DNA of 64,000 nucleotides from Brevibacillus fluminis (GCF_003710825.1 NZ_RHHQ01000028.1:1-64000); one strand, 5' to 3'. Positions 33,964 through 43,403 are shown, numbered from the stretch's first letter. Numbers and translations: made by a program. Notes: generated by a model from the sequence alone, not told the origin.

Positions 33964-34800
33964 ATGGGATTCACCTTTGATCATATCGTTCATCTTGTCA
34001 ACGACCCGCTGCAAGCGGCGGCAGATTTGCGGGAGAAAGGGTTTCACGCAATTGAAGGCGGGCGTCATACCCATTGGGGGACGTACAATTCGCTTTGCTA
34101 TTTCGATCTAAGTTACATTGAGTTTTTGGGCGTGTATGACCGGACGCTGACCGAGGCGGAACGCGAAAATCTGCTTGTCCATGATTGCGCCCTGCGTCTG
34201 CCTCAGCAGGAAGGATTCGTCCGCGTGGCAATCCGGACGGACGATATCGTCCAGACAGCCGACATGCTGCAAAAGCGCGGCCTCAACGTATCAGGCCCTT
34301 TTCCTGGTAGCCGCGTGCGCCCGGATGGCAAGCGGCTGTCGTGGTCGATGCTGTTTGTCAGTCACCACGAATCGTCGTTGCGCCTGCCTTTTTTCATCCA
34401 GTGGGGGGAAGGGGACGAGGAGCGGCGTGCTGATCTGACGGAGCGTGGGGCAATTGCCCCGCACGAGCTGGGACCGCTTGCGCTTGGCGCGGTCAAAATC
34501 GCCGTAGCTGAACTCGCTTCCCATGTACAGCAGTGGAGCGGTTGGTTTGGCTTGACTTGTGGCGAACCGTTCATCGACGAGAGCATGCAGGCGGTTTGCC
34601 AGACTGTGCACCTGCCGGGGGGAAACCTCTTGTTTTGTAGTCCGACTGGCAGTGGGTTGGTGGCAGATATCATCGCGGCGCAAGGGGAAGGTATTTTTGA
34701 GTTGGAGGTAGTCGGGGCCAATCAGGAAGGCGTACACGAACAATACGGCGCAACCTATCGTTGGCGCACAAGCGAAAATTCTCCAAATCGCAATTGGTAG
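33964..34800 (+). CDS. Glyoxalase-like (VOC superfamily) domain protein
   Basis: The 278-residue protein begins FTFDHIVHLVNDPLQAAADL and has the glyoxalase-like pattern with HTHWGTYNSLCYFDLSYIEF and two further beta-alpha-beta units in the second half. Such proteins bind a metal and act on small carbonyl or aromatic substrates, but no substrate can be named. TGGAGGTGGCTGA precedes the ATG. A 133-nt gap separates it from the nitroreductase gene; I see no terminator there, so both may be in one transcript. Confidence 0.8.
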   Translation: MGFTFDHIVHLVNDPLQAAADLREKGFHAIEGGRHTHWGTYNSLCYFDLSYIEFLGVYDRTLTEAERENLLVHDCALRLPQQEGFVRVAIRTDDIVQTADMLQKRGLNVSGPFPGSRVRPDGKRLSWSMLFVSHHESSLRLPFFIQWGEGDEERRADLTERGAIAPHELGPLALGAVKIAVAELASHVQQWSGWFGLTCGEPFIDESMQAVCQTVHLPGGNLLFCSPTGSGLVADIIAAQGEGIFELEVVGANQEGVHEQYGATYRWRTSENSPNRNW

Positions 34801-34818
34801 ATTCAGCGTGTAAGATGA

Positions 34819-34861
34819 AAAAAGAAGGACCGACAGCGAGATGCTGACGGTCCTTCTTTAC
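34819..34861. terminator. Bidirectional terminator
   Basis: AAAGAAGGACCG and CGGTCCTTCTTT with an inner AGC/GCT; A and T runs on both sides. Confidence 0.85.
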
Positions 34862-34866
34862 AACGA

Positions 34867-36279
34867 TTATTGGTCAAGCTTGACGTTTTGATTCGCCCGC
34901 AGATGGCTGTGGCGGGAGCTGTACGCAAAGTAGATCACGATGCCGATCACCAGCCAGACAAAAAAGCCAACCCACGTGAATGCCGGGAGATTCAAAATCA
35001 GATAACCGCAGAACAGCACGGACAAAATCGGCAGCAGCGGCACCAGTGGTACGCGGAAGGAGCGCGGCAAGTCCGGATTTGTTTTGCGCAGCACCACCAC
35101 GCCGATCGAAACGACGATAAAGGCGAACAGTGTACCGATGTTAGTCAGGTTCGCCAGCTTGTCTAGCGGAACAAAGCCACTGAACAGGGCAACGAAAATC
35201 CCGACCGTAATCGTGCTGTGCATCGGTGTCTTTGTTTTGCTGTTGACGCGTGCAAAGCGTGAAGGCAGCAAACCGTCACGGCTGATCGCAAAGAACAAAC
35301 GAGTTTGACCAAACATCATGACGAGCAGTACGGTGGTAATCCCGCAGATCGCGCCAAGTGAAATCAAACCGGCTGCCCAGTCTTGATGAACAAAGGAGAG
35401 GGCAAAAGCGACCGGATTCGATACGCTCAAATGCGTGTAAGGGACAATTCCGGTCAAGACCAGAGAAACCGCAATATACAGGATGGTGCAAATCGCCAGA
35501 GAAGAAATGATTCCGATCGGCATGTCGCGCTGCGGATTCTTCACTTCCTCTGCAGCAGTAGACACGGCATCGAAACCGATGAAAGCGAAAAAGACGGTGG
35601 CAGCGCCGGTAACGACACCGGAGAAGCCGAATGGCATGAACGGAGTCCAGTTGGACGGCTTGACGTACCAAACGCCGACAGCCAGGAAAAGCAGAACGAC
35701 AATAATTTTGATGATAACCATTATATTATTGAAGCGCGTTGACTCACGAATCCCTTTGGACAGCAAGATCGTCATAACGAAAACGATCAGCACAGCAGGC
35801 AAGTCGACGAACGTTCCTTTTGCCGCATCGTAGGCGCCAGTCAAAGCGACGGGCAAGTGGATGCCGAATCCGGCCAAAAGCCCTTGCGCGTAACCGGACC
35901 ACCCGCTCGCAACCGCTGCGGAGGCAAGCCCATACTCTAGAATCAAATCCCAGCCTAGAATCCACGCAAAGATTTCGCCAAAAGCAGCATAGCTGTACGT
36001 ATATGCGCTACCCGACACCGGAACGGTAGAAGCGAACTCGGCGTAGCAAAGCGCTGCGAAAACGCATGCAAGAGCAGCGAGGATGAAGGAAATGACCAAT
36101 GCAGGTCCGGCATGCTCAGCAGCCGCAACACCGGTGAGAACAAAGATCCCGGTTCCCACGATCGCCCCGATCCCCAGCATGGTCAAATCAAATGCACCCA
36201 TGCTTTTACGTAAGGAGGTATCGTGGTTGGTAGCCTGCGCCAACATCGTCTCAATAGACTTTTTTCTGAAAAAACTCAT
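34867..36279 (-). CDS. APC-superfamily amino acid permease (cationic amino acid transporter type)
   Basis: The 470-residue protein has 12 or more membrane segments. It shows the APC helix-1 signature LTMLGIGAIVGTGIFVLTGV and the CAT-family blocks PVSGSAYTYSYAAFGEIFAW and FFAFIGFDAVSTAAEEVKNP. It resembles YfnA-type permeases of bacilli, which import branched or cationic amino acids. ATG 36279 is preferred over TTG 36291, which abuts the ribosome-site-like GGGGG. It has its own promoter and shares a terminator with the converging glyoxalase-like gene. Confidence 0.88.
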   Translation of the reverse strand: MSFFRKKSIETMLAQATNHDTSLRKSMGAFDLTMLGIGAIVGTGIFVLTGVAAAEHAGPALVISFILAALACVFAALCYAEFASTVPVSGSAYTYSYAAFGEIFAWILGWDLILEYGLASAAVASGWSGYAQGLLAGFGIHLPVALTGAYDAAKGTFVDLPAVLIVFVMTILLSKGIRESTRFNNIMVIIKIIVVLLFLAVGVWYVKPSNWTPFMPFGFSGVVTGAATVFFAFIGFDAVSTAAEEVKNPQRDMPIGIISSLAICTILYIAVSLVLTGIVPYTHLSVSNPVAFALSFVHQDWAAGLISLGAICGITTVLLVMMFGQTRLFFAISRDGLLPSRFARVNSKTKTPMHSTITVGIFVALFSGFVPLDKLANLTNIGTLFAFIVVSIGVVVLRKTNPDLPRSFRVPLVPLLPILSVLFCGYLILNLPAFTWVGFFVWLVIGIVIYFAYSSRHSHLRANQNVKLDQ

Positions 36280-36326
36280 ATTTTTTGACAACCCCCAATG
36301 ATGTCTCTCATAGTGATACGTTTGCC

Positions 36327-36355
36327 ATTATAGCGCGAATGAAAAAGAAAATTAA
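36327..36355 (-). promoter_or_regulatory. Promoter of the amino acid permease
   Basis: On the minus strand TTAATT, a 17-bp spacer and TATAAT. Confidence 0.55.
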
Positions 36356-36510
36356 CAAACAATTTTTAACTGTGTGTAAAAAAGTTTAGTTATCGGCAAA
36401 TGTATTTTTATTAAAAACGTTGAGAGTATATTGAACGTAAGTATCGCATTGCTCCAATAGAGTAAAAAAATAGTAGAATACGTAATAAACGCCACTGGTA
36501 GGAGAGTGCA

Positions 36511-37080
36511 ATGAAACGTTTGATGAAACGAATTATATTGGGATTGCTGCTGTGGTTTTCTCTCCATCTGGTCATCATCACGATCGACGGCTTGCTTGAT
36601 AAGAAGCAGGTAGCTGACGTGGGCGTCGTTTTAGGAAACAAAGTGGAGACGGACGGCAGACCGTCGGATCGATTGCGATCCCGCTTGGAAAAAGCAGTAG
36701 AGCTGTACAAGGAAGGATACTTCGCGCGCGTGATTGTTAGTGGAGGAGTCGGGGTGGAGGGGTTTGATGAGGCGAAGGTCATGAAGCAGTATTTGGTGCA
36801 GAAAGGCTTGCCGGAGGAGGCCATCATTGTGGACAGCCAGGGATTGAATACGTTCATGACGGCACAGAACACGCACGCCATCATGAAAGACTTGCATCTC
36901 CAATCTGCCACGGTGATTACCCAGTTCTATCATATCAGTCGTACGAAGCTTGCCTTTCATCAGGCAGGAATCGATCCGGTTTATTCCGCGCATGCCGACT
37001 ATTTCGAATGGAGAGACTTGTACTCACTGTTCCGCGAGTTTTTTGCCTATTATAAGTACTTGCTTTTCCAAACCCCATAA
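36511..37080 (+). CDS. YdcF/SanA family (DUF218) membrane-anchored protein
   Basis: The 189-residue protein has one N-terminal membrane helix (IILGLLLWFSLHLVIITI) and an outside DUF218 domain: VGVVLGNKVETDGRPSDRLR, RVIVSGGVG, AKVMKQYLVQKGLPEEAIIV and STNT-like LNTFMTAQNT. The family is linked to cell-envelope integrity and vancomycin tolerance (SanA); the reaction is not established. TAGGAGAGTGCA precedes the ATG. It is a single gene. Confidence 0.85.
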   Translation: MKRLMKRIILGLLLWFSLHLVIITIDGLLDKKQVADVGVVLGNKVETDGRPSDRLRSRLEKAVELYKEGYFARVIVSGGVGVEGFDEAKVMKQYLVQKGLPEEAIIVDSQGLNTFMTAQNTHAIMKDLHLQSATVITQFYHISRTKLAFHQAGIDPVYSAHADYFEWRDLYSLFREFFAYYKYLLFQTP

Positions 37081-37164
37081 CGCACACATCCCGCCTCGCC
37101 TTAATGGAAGAGCTGAAGTCGTATCCGTTCGGCGCGGTCTGCAGGTAGTCTTCATCATTCAATC

Positions 37165-37224
37165 AAAAACGGCAGGCAACAAGCTAGGTCATCGTTCTAG
37201 CGTGTTGCCTGCCATTATTTTTTC
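37165..37224. terminator. Bidirectional terminator
   Basis: GGCAGGCAAC and GTTGCCTGCC form a perfect 10-bp stem around a 23-nt loop, with T-rich sequence on both strands. Confidence 0.85.
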
Positions 37225-37226
37225 TT

Positions 37227-39977
37227 TCATCCGCTATGCTCCCGAAAGATCGCTTCTACCTTAGCTTTGGCCGCGAGTGACCAATCTTCGCCAAGGTTTT
37301 TTTCCAGCTTACGTGCAGCGCTCCGCGCATTTTTGACGAACCCTGCGTGCAGCAGCAGGGAGATATAGCGATAGTGAATCTGCTCCGCATACGGATCGCA
37401 CGCCAGCATTCGCTCAAAATAATCGATACCCGCGGTAAACTGCATCTGCTTCCAGTGGTGCTCGGCTAGTTCCAGCAGGACTTGCAGGTAGCTGTGCTTG
37501 AGCCGTTCGCGCGCGGGTTCGATAAACGATTCGTATGGAAATTCGGCGAGCAGATCGCCGTGGTACAAGGCCGCTGCCTGCTGCAGCTTTTGTAGACGCT
37601 CTTCACCGGTCGCCCCGTGCTGTGTGATCAGCTGGGAAAAGCGAGCCAGGTCAAGGTCGATCTCCTCCATATTCAAATAATAGGAGTCCTTGGCCTGCAG
37701 GATATACCGTGATTCTCTGCCCGATTGCGAGTTCGGCTCCAGCGCTTTTCGCAGTGTCGAGAGCGACACGAAAAAGCGGTTTTTTTTCGATTGGTAATCA
37801 CCGTCCGTGAACAGCTCCTCCAGCAGGAGATCCTGGGGAACCTTTTTGCCGTAATGGATGAGCAAATATTGAAACAGCCGCAAGCTTGCTTTCCGCTGTA
37901 ACGAAATTGGTTTGTCTCCGAGCTTCATCTGGAAGCTGCCAAGGACGTGCACGGTAAGGGCGTCGCTCGCTATCACTCCCGCTCCCGGCAGAAATGGCTC
38001 AGCAGGTCGTTCGGCTTTTCGCCTAAGCGCGGTGATCTCTGCCAGATGGTCGGCCGTGATTTGCTGAAAGTGGCCGTAATTGCGGAAATGTGCAGCTGCT
38101 TTTTGCATGCAAGCTTCCGCTTCGGGGTAATCGGCTTCCGCCAGATGGGTGAGGCCGAGCTCCATTAGCGCCCAGCCCAAATCAGTGTCGAGGCTTGATT
38201 TCTGCGCCTGCTCCAAGCCTTGCATCATCCATGCACGGGCGTGCTCGTAGTTTCCTTGCAGCCGGTATAATTTGCCGATGGAGATCAACGGGTAGACCCG
38301 TGCGCCTACATCCTCGTATTCCTCCGAAAACCGCACCATTTCTTCCAAGAGGCGTTCGGCTTTGTCAAATTCCTGTTGTTCCAAAAACAGCTCGGCCATC
38401 ACCCAAAACGTGTGCGTCAAATTGTTGAAGGCCCCGTATTCTTCCGAGTTGGTCAGCGCCAGTCGCGCATACTTCAGGCCATGGGCGAAATCGCCGGTGA
38501 ACCGGCAGCACTGTGCCAAACAGGAGTAATTGAGAGACACCAGGTCCTGGTCATGCAGCTTCTCGCTGCCATCCAGCGAATCGCGAAAATGCCGCTTTGC
38601 TTTCTCCATCTCTCCGCTGTAAAACAAGATCAGTCCAAGACGGTTTTGCAAATAGGTCAGCGGGGCGGACAGGCTGCCTTGTGAAAGCGCCGTGATGCTA
38701 TCCTCGAGTGGCCCGATGAACGTACGCAAGATGGGGATCGGGATGCAGCGGCAAAAAAAGAGATTGAACGTGACGGTTGGAAATGTCGGGCAGAGCGTAT
38801 CGATCGAGCCGTTAAGGAGCAGTAAAAATCGCTCCGGGGTATACAGCTCGGTCATTTTCCGTAAAAGCTGTGCCGCGAGCGCGAAACATCGGCCGGAGAT
38901 ATAGTGGGAAAATGCATGAAAATACTGATTCTTCTTCTCATACACTTGCGCCACTTGAGCGTGAAGGTCGCAGACGGCCTTTTTCCCGTATTGCTTGAGC
39001 AGCCTCTCATAGAGATAGGCACGGACGATGGGATAGAACTGGTAGGTTCCCGCCGGTGTTTTATAGACGAACAGATGGTCTTTCAAAAGCGTGCCGATGA
39101 TCGGGCCGGTATTGGCGCTCTCGATGTAGTGGAGCAGCACCTCGGGGTCAAGCTCCTGCAGCAGACTTGCCTTGAGCAAAAATTCCTGCGTGGCATTCGG
39201 GAGTGAACGGATGACTTCTCCACCGACATATTCAAACACTTCTTCGGGCGGAGAGATTCCGCGCCAAAGCTGTTTGCGTTCCTCGTAGCTTTTTTCGCGA
39301 ATCACTTCATGGATCAACGGCAGCAAGACAGCCCACCCGCTTGTTTTTTGCAGAAGCAGATCGAGCTCGTGCTCCATTAGGCTCATGCCGCACACCGTTG
39401 TGAAATAGGCACCGACCTCTTCGCGGGAAAACGCAAGTTGATCCATCGAGATTTCCAGCAGCCGGTTTTGCACTTTCAATTTCAAAAGGGGAAGAGAGGG
39501 CCGGACTCTGCTGCTGATCATGATTGTGACGTGTGGAGAGGAGAAGCGAATCAGCTTCATGATGATATCTTTGATTTCGTCGCACGAATCGATGAAATGG
39601 TAGTCATCGAGCACGATCGCCAGGGGAGAAGCCCACGACGCAAGCGCCTTTAGTAGATCATCGAGCATCGCGTCCGGACGGTCATTCGTCGGCTGAGTTG
39701 CAATCTCGGCATGAGCTGCAACCTTCTGCAATCCTGCCAAAACGTATTGGAGAAAAGGCCCGGACTCATTGTCTTCAGATGTGAGCTGATACCACAAGGT
39801 GGGCAATTCTTTTGTGCGGACATAGCTGGCGAGCAGCGTTGTTTTGCCGTATCCGCTACCGCCAGTGATACAGATCAGCGAGCGCCCCAACGAACGATCG
39901 AGCTGCGCGAACAGGCTGTCCCGATTCAGGACAGGCGGTAATTCAGGGATGTTCAGTTTGGATTCCAGGATGTTCAT
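37227..39977 (-). CDS. Large BTAD-type regulator: MalT-like NTPase, TPR and C-terminal OmpR-like DNA-binding/BTAD domains
   Basis: The protein of about 916 residues starts MNILESKLNIPELPPVLNR, as MalT-like STAND ATPases do. It has Walker A GGSGYGKTT near residue 40, Walker B LAIVLDDYHFID, and a winged-helix/TPR middle with repeats such as ARLALTNSEEYGAFNNLTHT. The C-terminus has an OmpR-type winged helix (VHVLGSFQMKLGDKPI, QRKASLRLFQYLLIHYGKKV) and a BTAD domain (ERLKHSYLQVLLELAEHHWK). This is the layout of signal-transducing STAND activators. ATG 39977 follows GGTGA; upstream ATGs at 39998 and 40001 are alternatives. A TATAAT sits at 40026-40021. Target unknown; the chemoreceptor-like gene is divergent. 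Confidence 0.88.
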   Translation of the reverse strand: MNILESKLNIPELPPVLNRDSLFAQLDRSLGRSLICITGGSGYGKTTLLASYVRTKELPTLWYQLTSEDNESGPFLQYVLAGLQKVAAHAEIATQPTNDRPDAMLDDLLKALASWASPLAIVLDDYHFIDSCDEIKDIIMKLIRFSSPHVTIMISSRVRPSLPLLKLKVQNRLLEISMDQLAFSREEVGAYFTTVCGMSLMEHELDLLLQKTSGWAVLLPLIHEVIREKSYEERKQLWRGISPPEEVFEYVGGEVIRSLPNATQEFLLKASLLQELDPEVLLHYIESANTGPIIGTLLKDHLFVYKTPAGTYQFYPIVRAYLYERLLKQYGKKAVCDLHAQVAQVYEKKNQYFHAFSHYISGRCFALAAQLLRKMTELYTPERFLLLLNGSIDTLCPTFPTVTFNLFFCRCIPIPILRTFIGPLEDSITALSQGSLSAPLTYLQNRLGLILFYSGEMEKAKRHFRDSLDGSEKLHDQDLVSLNYSCLAQCCRFTGDFAHGLKYARLALTNSEEYGAFNNLTHTFWVMAELFLEQQEFDKAERLLEEMVRFSEEYEDVGARVYPLISIGKLYRLQGNYEHARAWMMQGLEQAQKSSLDTDLGWALMELGLTHLAEADYPEAEACMQKAAAHFRNYGHFQQITADHLAEITALRRKAERPAEPFLPGAGVIASDALTVHVLGSFQMKLGDKPISLQRKASLRLFQYLLIHYGKKVPQDLLLEELFTDGDYQSKKNRFFVSLSTLRKALEPNSQSGRESRYILQAKDSYYLNMEEIDLDLARFSQLITQHGATGEERLQKLQQAAALYHGDLLAEFPYESFIEPARERLKHSYLQVLLELAEHHWKQMQFTAGIDYFERMLACDPYAEQIHYRYISLLLHAGFVKNARSAARKLEKNLGEDWSLAAKAKVEAIFREHSG

Positions 39978-40123
39978 CGCTTGAGGGTCACCACGCATCA
40001 TGAAGAAGGATTGTAGTGTCATTATAGCGTGTAAGAAAATGGTCTGAAAGTGTAAGGATGCTGTAAACCGCGCGAAATACAATAGAAATTGATTCGATAC
40101 CCACCATCCGAGAGGAGATGCAC

Positions 40124-41602
40124 ATGAAGCATACGTTGTATGAAAGAAACAAGCTTTTGTTGACGCTGTATGCTGCCACCGTTTTGTCAGGGATCGTCGG
40201 CAATTATTTCTCAGGTTTGGAAGCGTCGCTCAATCTGCTGGTTGCCTCGATCGGTGGCGGCACGATCCTGCTTTTGGCCCTGCTGGTGTTCAAAAGGTGG
40301 CTTGTTTCCCAGACCAAATACATTTTCGCGCTCGCGCTGGGCGCGCTGACTTATTTGGTGGGCATCACGCACCCGGAGCCTTCTGCCCACACCATGATTT
40401 ATTACAGTTTGGCCTTATTGTCCCTTTATCTGGATTCACGTCTTATCATCGTGTCAGGCTTGATCAATCTCGGTTTGGTGAACGTCGACTATGTGACGCT
40501 TCCGGGAATGTTCCAGCCGCATGATCCGAAAGAGCTGTTCATTTACAATGAAATGCTGGTGCTCGTCATCGTGCTTTTGCTCGTGCAAAACAAGATCGGC
40601 GAAAGGCTTCGGAAAGAGTCGGAGCAATCGGCGGACAATGCCCAAGCGGCCAAGCGACAGACCGAGAGTGTTCTGCAAAATGTGAATCTTACGGCGGCTG
40701 AGCTTGACCAGTTCCGCGGTGCCTTGAAGCAAAATGTCACGACGACGGGACACATTTCCAAGGAGCTTTTCCAAGCGTTCCAGGAAATCGCCGCCGGGAT
40801 TGAGGCGCAATCGAACAATGTCAATGAGGTGCGCGATTCGATTGAAGCGATCGATGAAGGGATCCAGGTCGTCTCCCAGGCTTCCGAAAATACCAAACGG
40901 CTCTCGCAAAGCACCGCGAACATGACGGTGGAAGGGAGCCAGCATGTCGCGACTCTGTCCCAACAAATGACTAAGGTGGATGTGCTGGTACATGAAACCG
41001 TTTTGCTCATGAATGAGCTACGCGAGAAAAACCGCTCGATCAATGATATTTTGCAAACGATCACCACCATCAGCCAGCAAACCAATCTGCTGGCTTTAAA
41101 CGCCGCAATTGAATCAGCGCGCGCAGGTGTGCATGGCAAAAGCTTTGCCGTCGTCGCGGAAGAAATCCGCAGTCTGGCGGATCATTCGCGGAAGTCGACG
41201 AAGGAAATCACAAACATATTGGAAGAAATCCAGGTCAAAACCAACATCGTCTCAGACAAAATCATCGACGGGCAATCGGAAATCCGCGAAGGACTGCAGG
41301 TTGCGACGAAGACGGAATCGATTTTCGGGCTGATCTCGGAGACAACGGAAAGCGTCCGGAAGCAAAGCGTGGAAGTAGAAGAGCTGGTAAAAACCATTCA
41401 AGGCAACTCCCACGCGATTCTAAAAGACATCACTTCTGTGGCGGGTATTACGGAAGAGGCTGCGGCATCGGTGGAAGAGGTCGTCGCCAGCGCCGAGGAG
41501 CAGCAGAAGCAAATCGACGAGATTGTGACGCAATTCCGCGTGCTGGAGCGGCTGATGGTGAATTTGTCCGCATTGGTGAAGGAGGGGCAACCGGGTCAAT
41601 AG
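40124..41602 (+). CDS. Methyl-accepting chemotaxis-type transducer with a membrane-embedded N-terminus
   Basis: The 492-residue protein has about five N-terminal membrane helices (residues 10-165) with only short outside loops, no HAMP domain, and then a long coiled-coil signalling domain. The hairpin tip is nearly canonical: ISQQTNLLALNAAIESARAG followed by GKSFAVVAEEIRSLADHS. It would couple to CheA/CheW and may sense a membrane or lipid-soluble signal. ATG 40124 lies 6 nt after GAGAGGAG; ATG 40118 abuts it. The next gene, 12-25 nt away, is a receiver-like protein. Confidence 0.88.
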   Translation: MKHTLYERNKLLLTLYAATVLSGIVGNYFSGLEASLNLLVASIGGGTILLLALLVFKRWLVSQTKYIFALALGALTYLVGITHPEPSAHTMIYYSLALLSLYLDSRLIIVSGLINLGLVNVDYVTLPGMFQPHDPKELFIYNEMLVLVIVLLLVQNKIGERLRKESEQSADNAQAAKRQTESVLQNVNLTAAELDQFRGALKQNVTTTGHISKELFQAFQEIAAGIEAQSNNVNEVRDSIEAIDEGIQVVSQASENTKRLSQSTANMTVEGSQHVATLSQQMTKVDVLVHETVLLMNELREKNRSINDILQTITTISQQTNLLALNAAIESARAGVHGKSFAVVAEEIRSLADHSRKSTKEITNILEEIQVKTNIVSDKIIDGQSEIREGLQVATKTESIFGLISETTESVRKQSVEVEELVKTIQGNSHAILKDITSVAGITEEAAASVEEVVASAEEQQKQIDEIVTQFRVLERLMVNLSALVKEGQPGQ

Positions 41603-41620
41603 GAAGCAAGGGAGATGATG

Positions 41621-42115
41621 GTGTCCATGGAACGTTCGGTATCTCGCGCACGCTCTTATCTTGTTTCCGCGGTGCGCTACAAGGAGATTGCTTGTCTGGA
41701 AACGGTCATAGTGCTGGTCGTAAGCGATCAAAAACTTTTCATCGATGGAATGCGCGCCTTGTTGCAAAGAGAGACAGACATCATCATGAAACAAGCTTCC
41801 TATGAGCAGCTGTTGCAACGAAGTCTGGATCTGGAAGAGAACGAGCCCAGTGTCGTTTTGTTCGACGGCGCAGGTTGTGAGGATACGAATGTGCTAGAAG
41901 CGGTGATGCAGCGGTGGCAGCAGGCGAAAATCATTGTCCTCTCACCGTTTCTTGCGCTCAGCTACCGCAGGCTCTCGGTGAAAATGCGAGGGGTGGTCGT
42001 CACGTCGCTGCGGCCGAGCAGTGTCGCTCAAACGATTCGTCTGGTGATCAGCGGAAATTGGTTTTTGCCGTTGCAGGTTGTACAGCGATCGGTAGACGAG
42101 CCTGTTCCGCAATGA
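41621..42115 (+). CDS. Degenerate receiver-domain-like protein without an output domain
   Basis: The protein of about 164 residues has a leader of about 25 residues, then a fold like NarL-type receivers: VIVLVVSDQKLFIDGMRALL, VVLFDGAG with the phospho-acceptor-like Asp, and IIVLSPF. The acidic pair after strand 1 is reduced to SD, and the conserved Lys before helix 5 appears to be lost (GVVVTSLRPSS). No helix-turn-helix follows. It may be a pseudo-receiver linked to the preceding transducer. The start is uncertain: GTG 41621 is 6 nt after AAGGGAG and ATG 41627 is 12 nt after it. Confidence 0.6.
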   Translation: MSMERSVSRARSYLVSAVRYKEIACLETVIVLVVSDQKLFIDGMRALLQRETDIIMKQASYEQLLQRSLDLEENEPSVVLFDGAGCEDTNVLEAVMQRWQQAKIIVLSPFLALSYRRLSVKMRGVVVTSLRPSSVAQTIRLVISGNWFLPLQVVQRSVDEPVPQ

Positions 42116-42166
42116 AAAAAGCCTCCGTCATGTCACGAGCGTTTCGGTGACAGAGGGGGGCTTTGC
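42114..42166. terminator. Terminator between convergent genes
   Basis: AAAGCC..CC and GG..GGCTTT close a long stem with inner GTCAC/GTGAC. The minus strand has six Ts, so it mainly serves the PepSY gene. Confidence 0.75.
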
Positions 42167-42171
42167 GCGTG

Positions 42172-43344
42172 TTATTGAGCTTGCGGCAGACTTTCAGGCT
42201 GCGCTGTTTTGCGAGCGGCAGGTGAAGCTGCGCTTTTCTTTTTCTTGGCCTGCTTAAGACGCATCATGACCAGGCCGGTAACCATCAGCAAAGTCGGAAC
42301 GAGTCCGCCGATAGCGTATAGAATTTGCGTTACAAGTCCTCCAATTCGTCCGGTGTGCAGTGGGAAGAGCCATGTTTGGTAGATGGAAGCAAAGCTCGTA
42401 TCTTTCACGGAGTCGGTGATAGCGAGCACCTTTCCGCTATACGGTTCGACCCATGCCCGTGCGTTACCGATACTGGAAGCGGAAGGATCGTACTGATGAG
42501 AAAGGCGGAACTCGATGACGCCTTCTTTTTTGCCTTCTTCGGCCTTTTTCGGCATCCGGATTTGGGTGATCGTCGCGTCAGGCATTTCTTTTTTGATCGA
42601 CGCAATCATGTCGTCGAGCGGTATGTAGCCGGCAGGGAGTGGTTTGGCGACGAGAACCTTGTCAGACGGCGATGTACTCGTCTTCAGATTGAAGGCGCCC
42701 AAAATGTCTTTGCCAAACGGGAATAGGAAGCCAGTCAGCGAGACAACCAGCAGAAACGGTACCCAAGAGATACCGAAGACGCGGTGCAAGTCAAAATGAC
42801 GCACGTATTGATTGGTCGTACGGCGGATGACGAAGCCGCGCACCCAGTTTTTGAGGCCCGGGAACCAGATGAACATGCCGGTCAGTAAAATAAGAAAGAA
42901 GAAAATGGCGATAATCCCGACAATCGTTCTCCCGTTGTAATCTTTCAGCAGTAGGTTTTCATGGAAATCAGACAGCCAACCGGTCAGCGTATCAGCGGAC
43001 GATTGAGTCCCGAGGATGTTGCTTGTGCCAGGATCGACGTAGACCATCAGCGATTTCTTGTCAGCTTTGATGGAAAACGTGTAGATGCCTTCCGAGCTCA
43101 TTTCGTTTGGACTGTAGATGCGCGAGATTTCCGCCTTCGGATAGGCAGCAAGCACGCTTTGCAAGGCAGCCTGATAGGAAACGGCAGGGCCTGGCGTCGC
43201 CTTGTACAAATCGGCGTTCAGCATCCGGTTAATCTCGTCTTTAAACACAAGTGCGCTGCCGCTCAAAGCGATCAAGCAAATGAATGTGCCGGCAATGAGG
43301 CTCAGCCATAGGTGAAGCTTCCCCATCGTCTTTTTGAGTTTCAT
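42172..43344 (-). CDS. PepSY-associated TM domain protein (putative Fur-regulated iron/siderophore reductase)
   Basis: The 390-residue protein has the PepSY_TM layout: helix 1 with the LHLWLSLIAGTFICLIALSG block, an outside PepSY-like domain, two central helices (VGIIAIFFFLILLTGMFIW, then RHFDLHRVFGISWVPFLLV), a second outside PepSY-like domain and a last helix, ending in a Lys/Ala tail. Conserved histidines in the helices could bind haem. The family includes PiuB/FoxB-type proteins that reduce ferric siderophores. Tandem Fur boxes overlap its promoter, which supports an iron role. The reaction is inferred. Confidence 0.85.
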   Translation of the reverse strand: MKLKKTMGKLHLWLSLIAGTFICLIALSGSALVFKDEINRMLNADLYKATPGPAVSYQAALQSVLAAYPKAEISRIYSPNEMSSEGIYTFSIKADKKSLMVYVDPGTSNILGTQSSADTLTGWLSDFHENLLLKDYNGRTIVGIIAIFFFLILLTGMFIWFPGLKNWVRGFVIRRTTNQYVRHFDLHRVFGISWVPFLLVVSLTGFLFPFGKDILGAFNLKTSTSPSDKVLVAKPLPAGYIPLDDMIASIKKEMPDATITQIRMPKKAEEGKKEGVIEFRLSHQYDPSASSIGNARAWVEPYSGKVLAITDSVKDTSFASIYQTWLFPLHTGRIGGLVTQILYAIGGLVPTLLMVTGLVMMRLKQAKKKKSAASPAARKTAQPESLPQAQ

Positions 43345-43372
43345 GATTTTTAATTACCCCCATTAACGATTT

Positions 43373-43403
43373 TGATAATCATTATCATTGATAATAATTA
43401 TCG
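43373..43403. promoter_or_regulatory. Two adjacent Fur boxes over the -10 region
   Basis: TGATAATCATTATCA (43373-43387) is a perfect 7-1-7 palindrome. TGATAATAATTATCG (43389-43403) is a second copy with one end mismatch. On the minus strand TTGAGA (43410-43405), a 17-bp spacer and TGATAA form the promoter that they cover. Confidence 0.9.
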
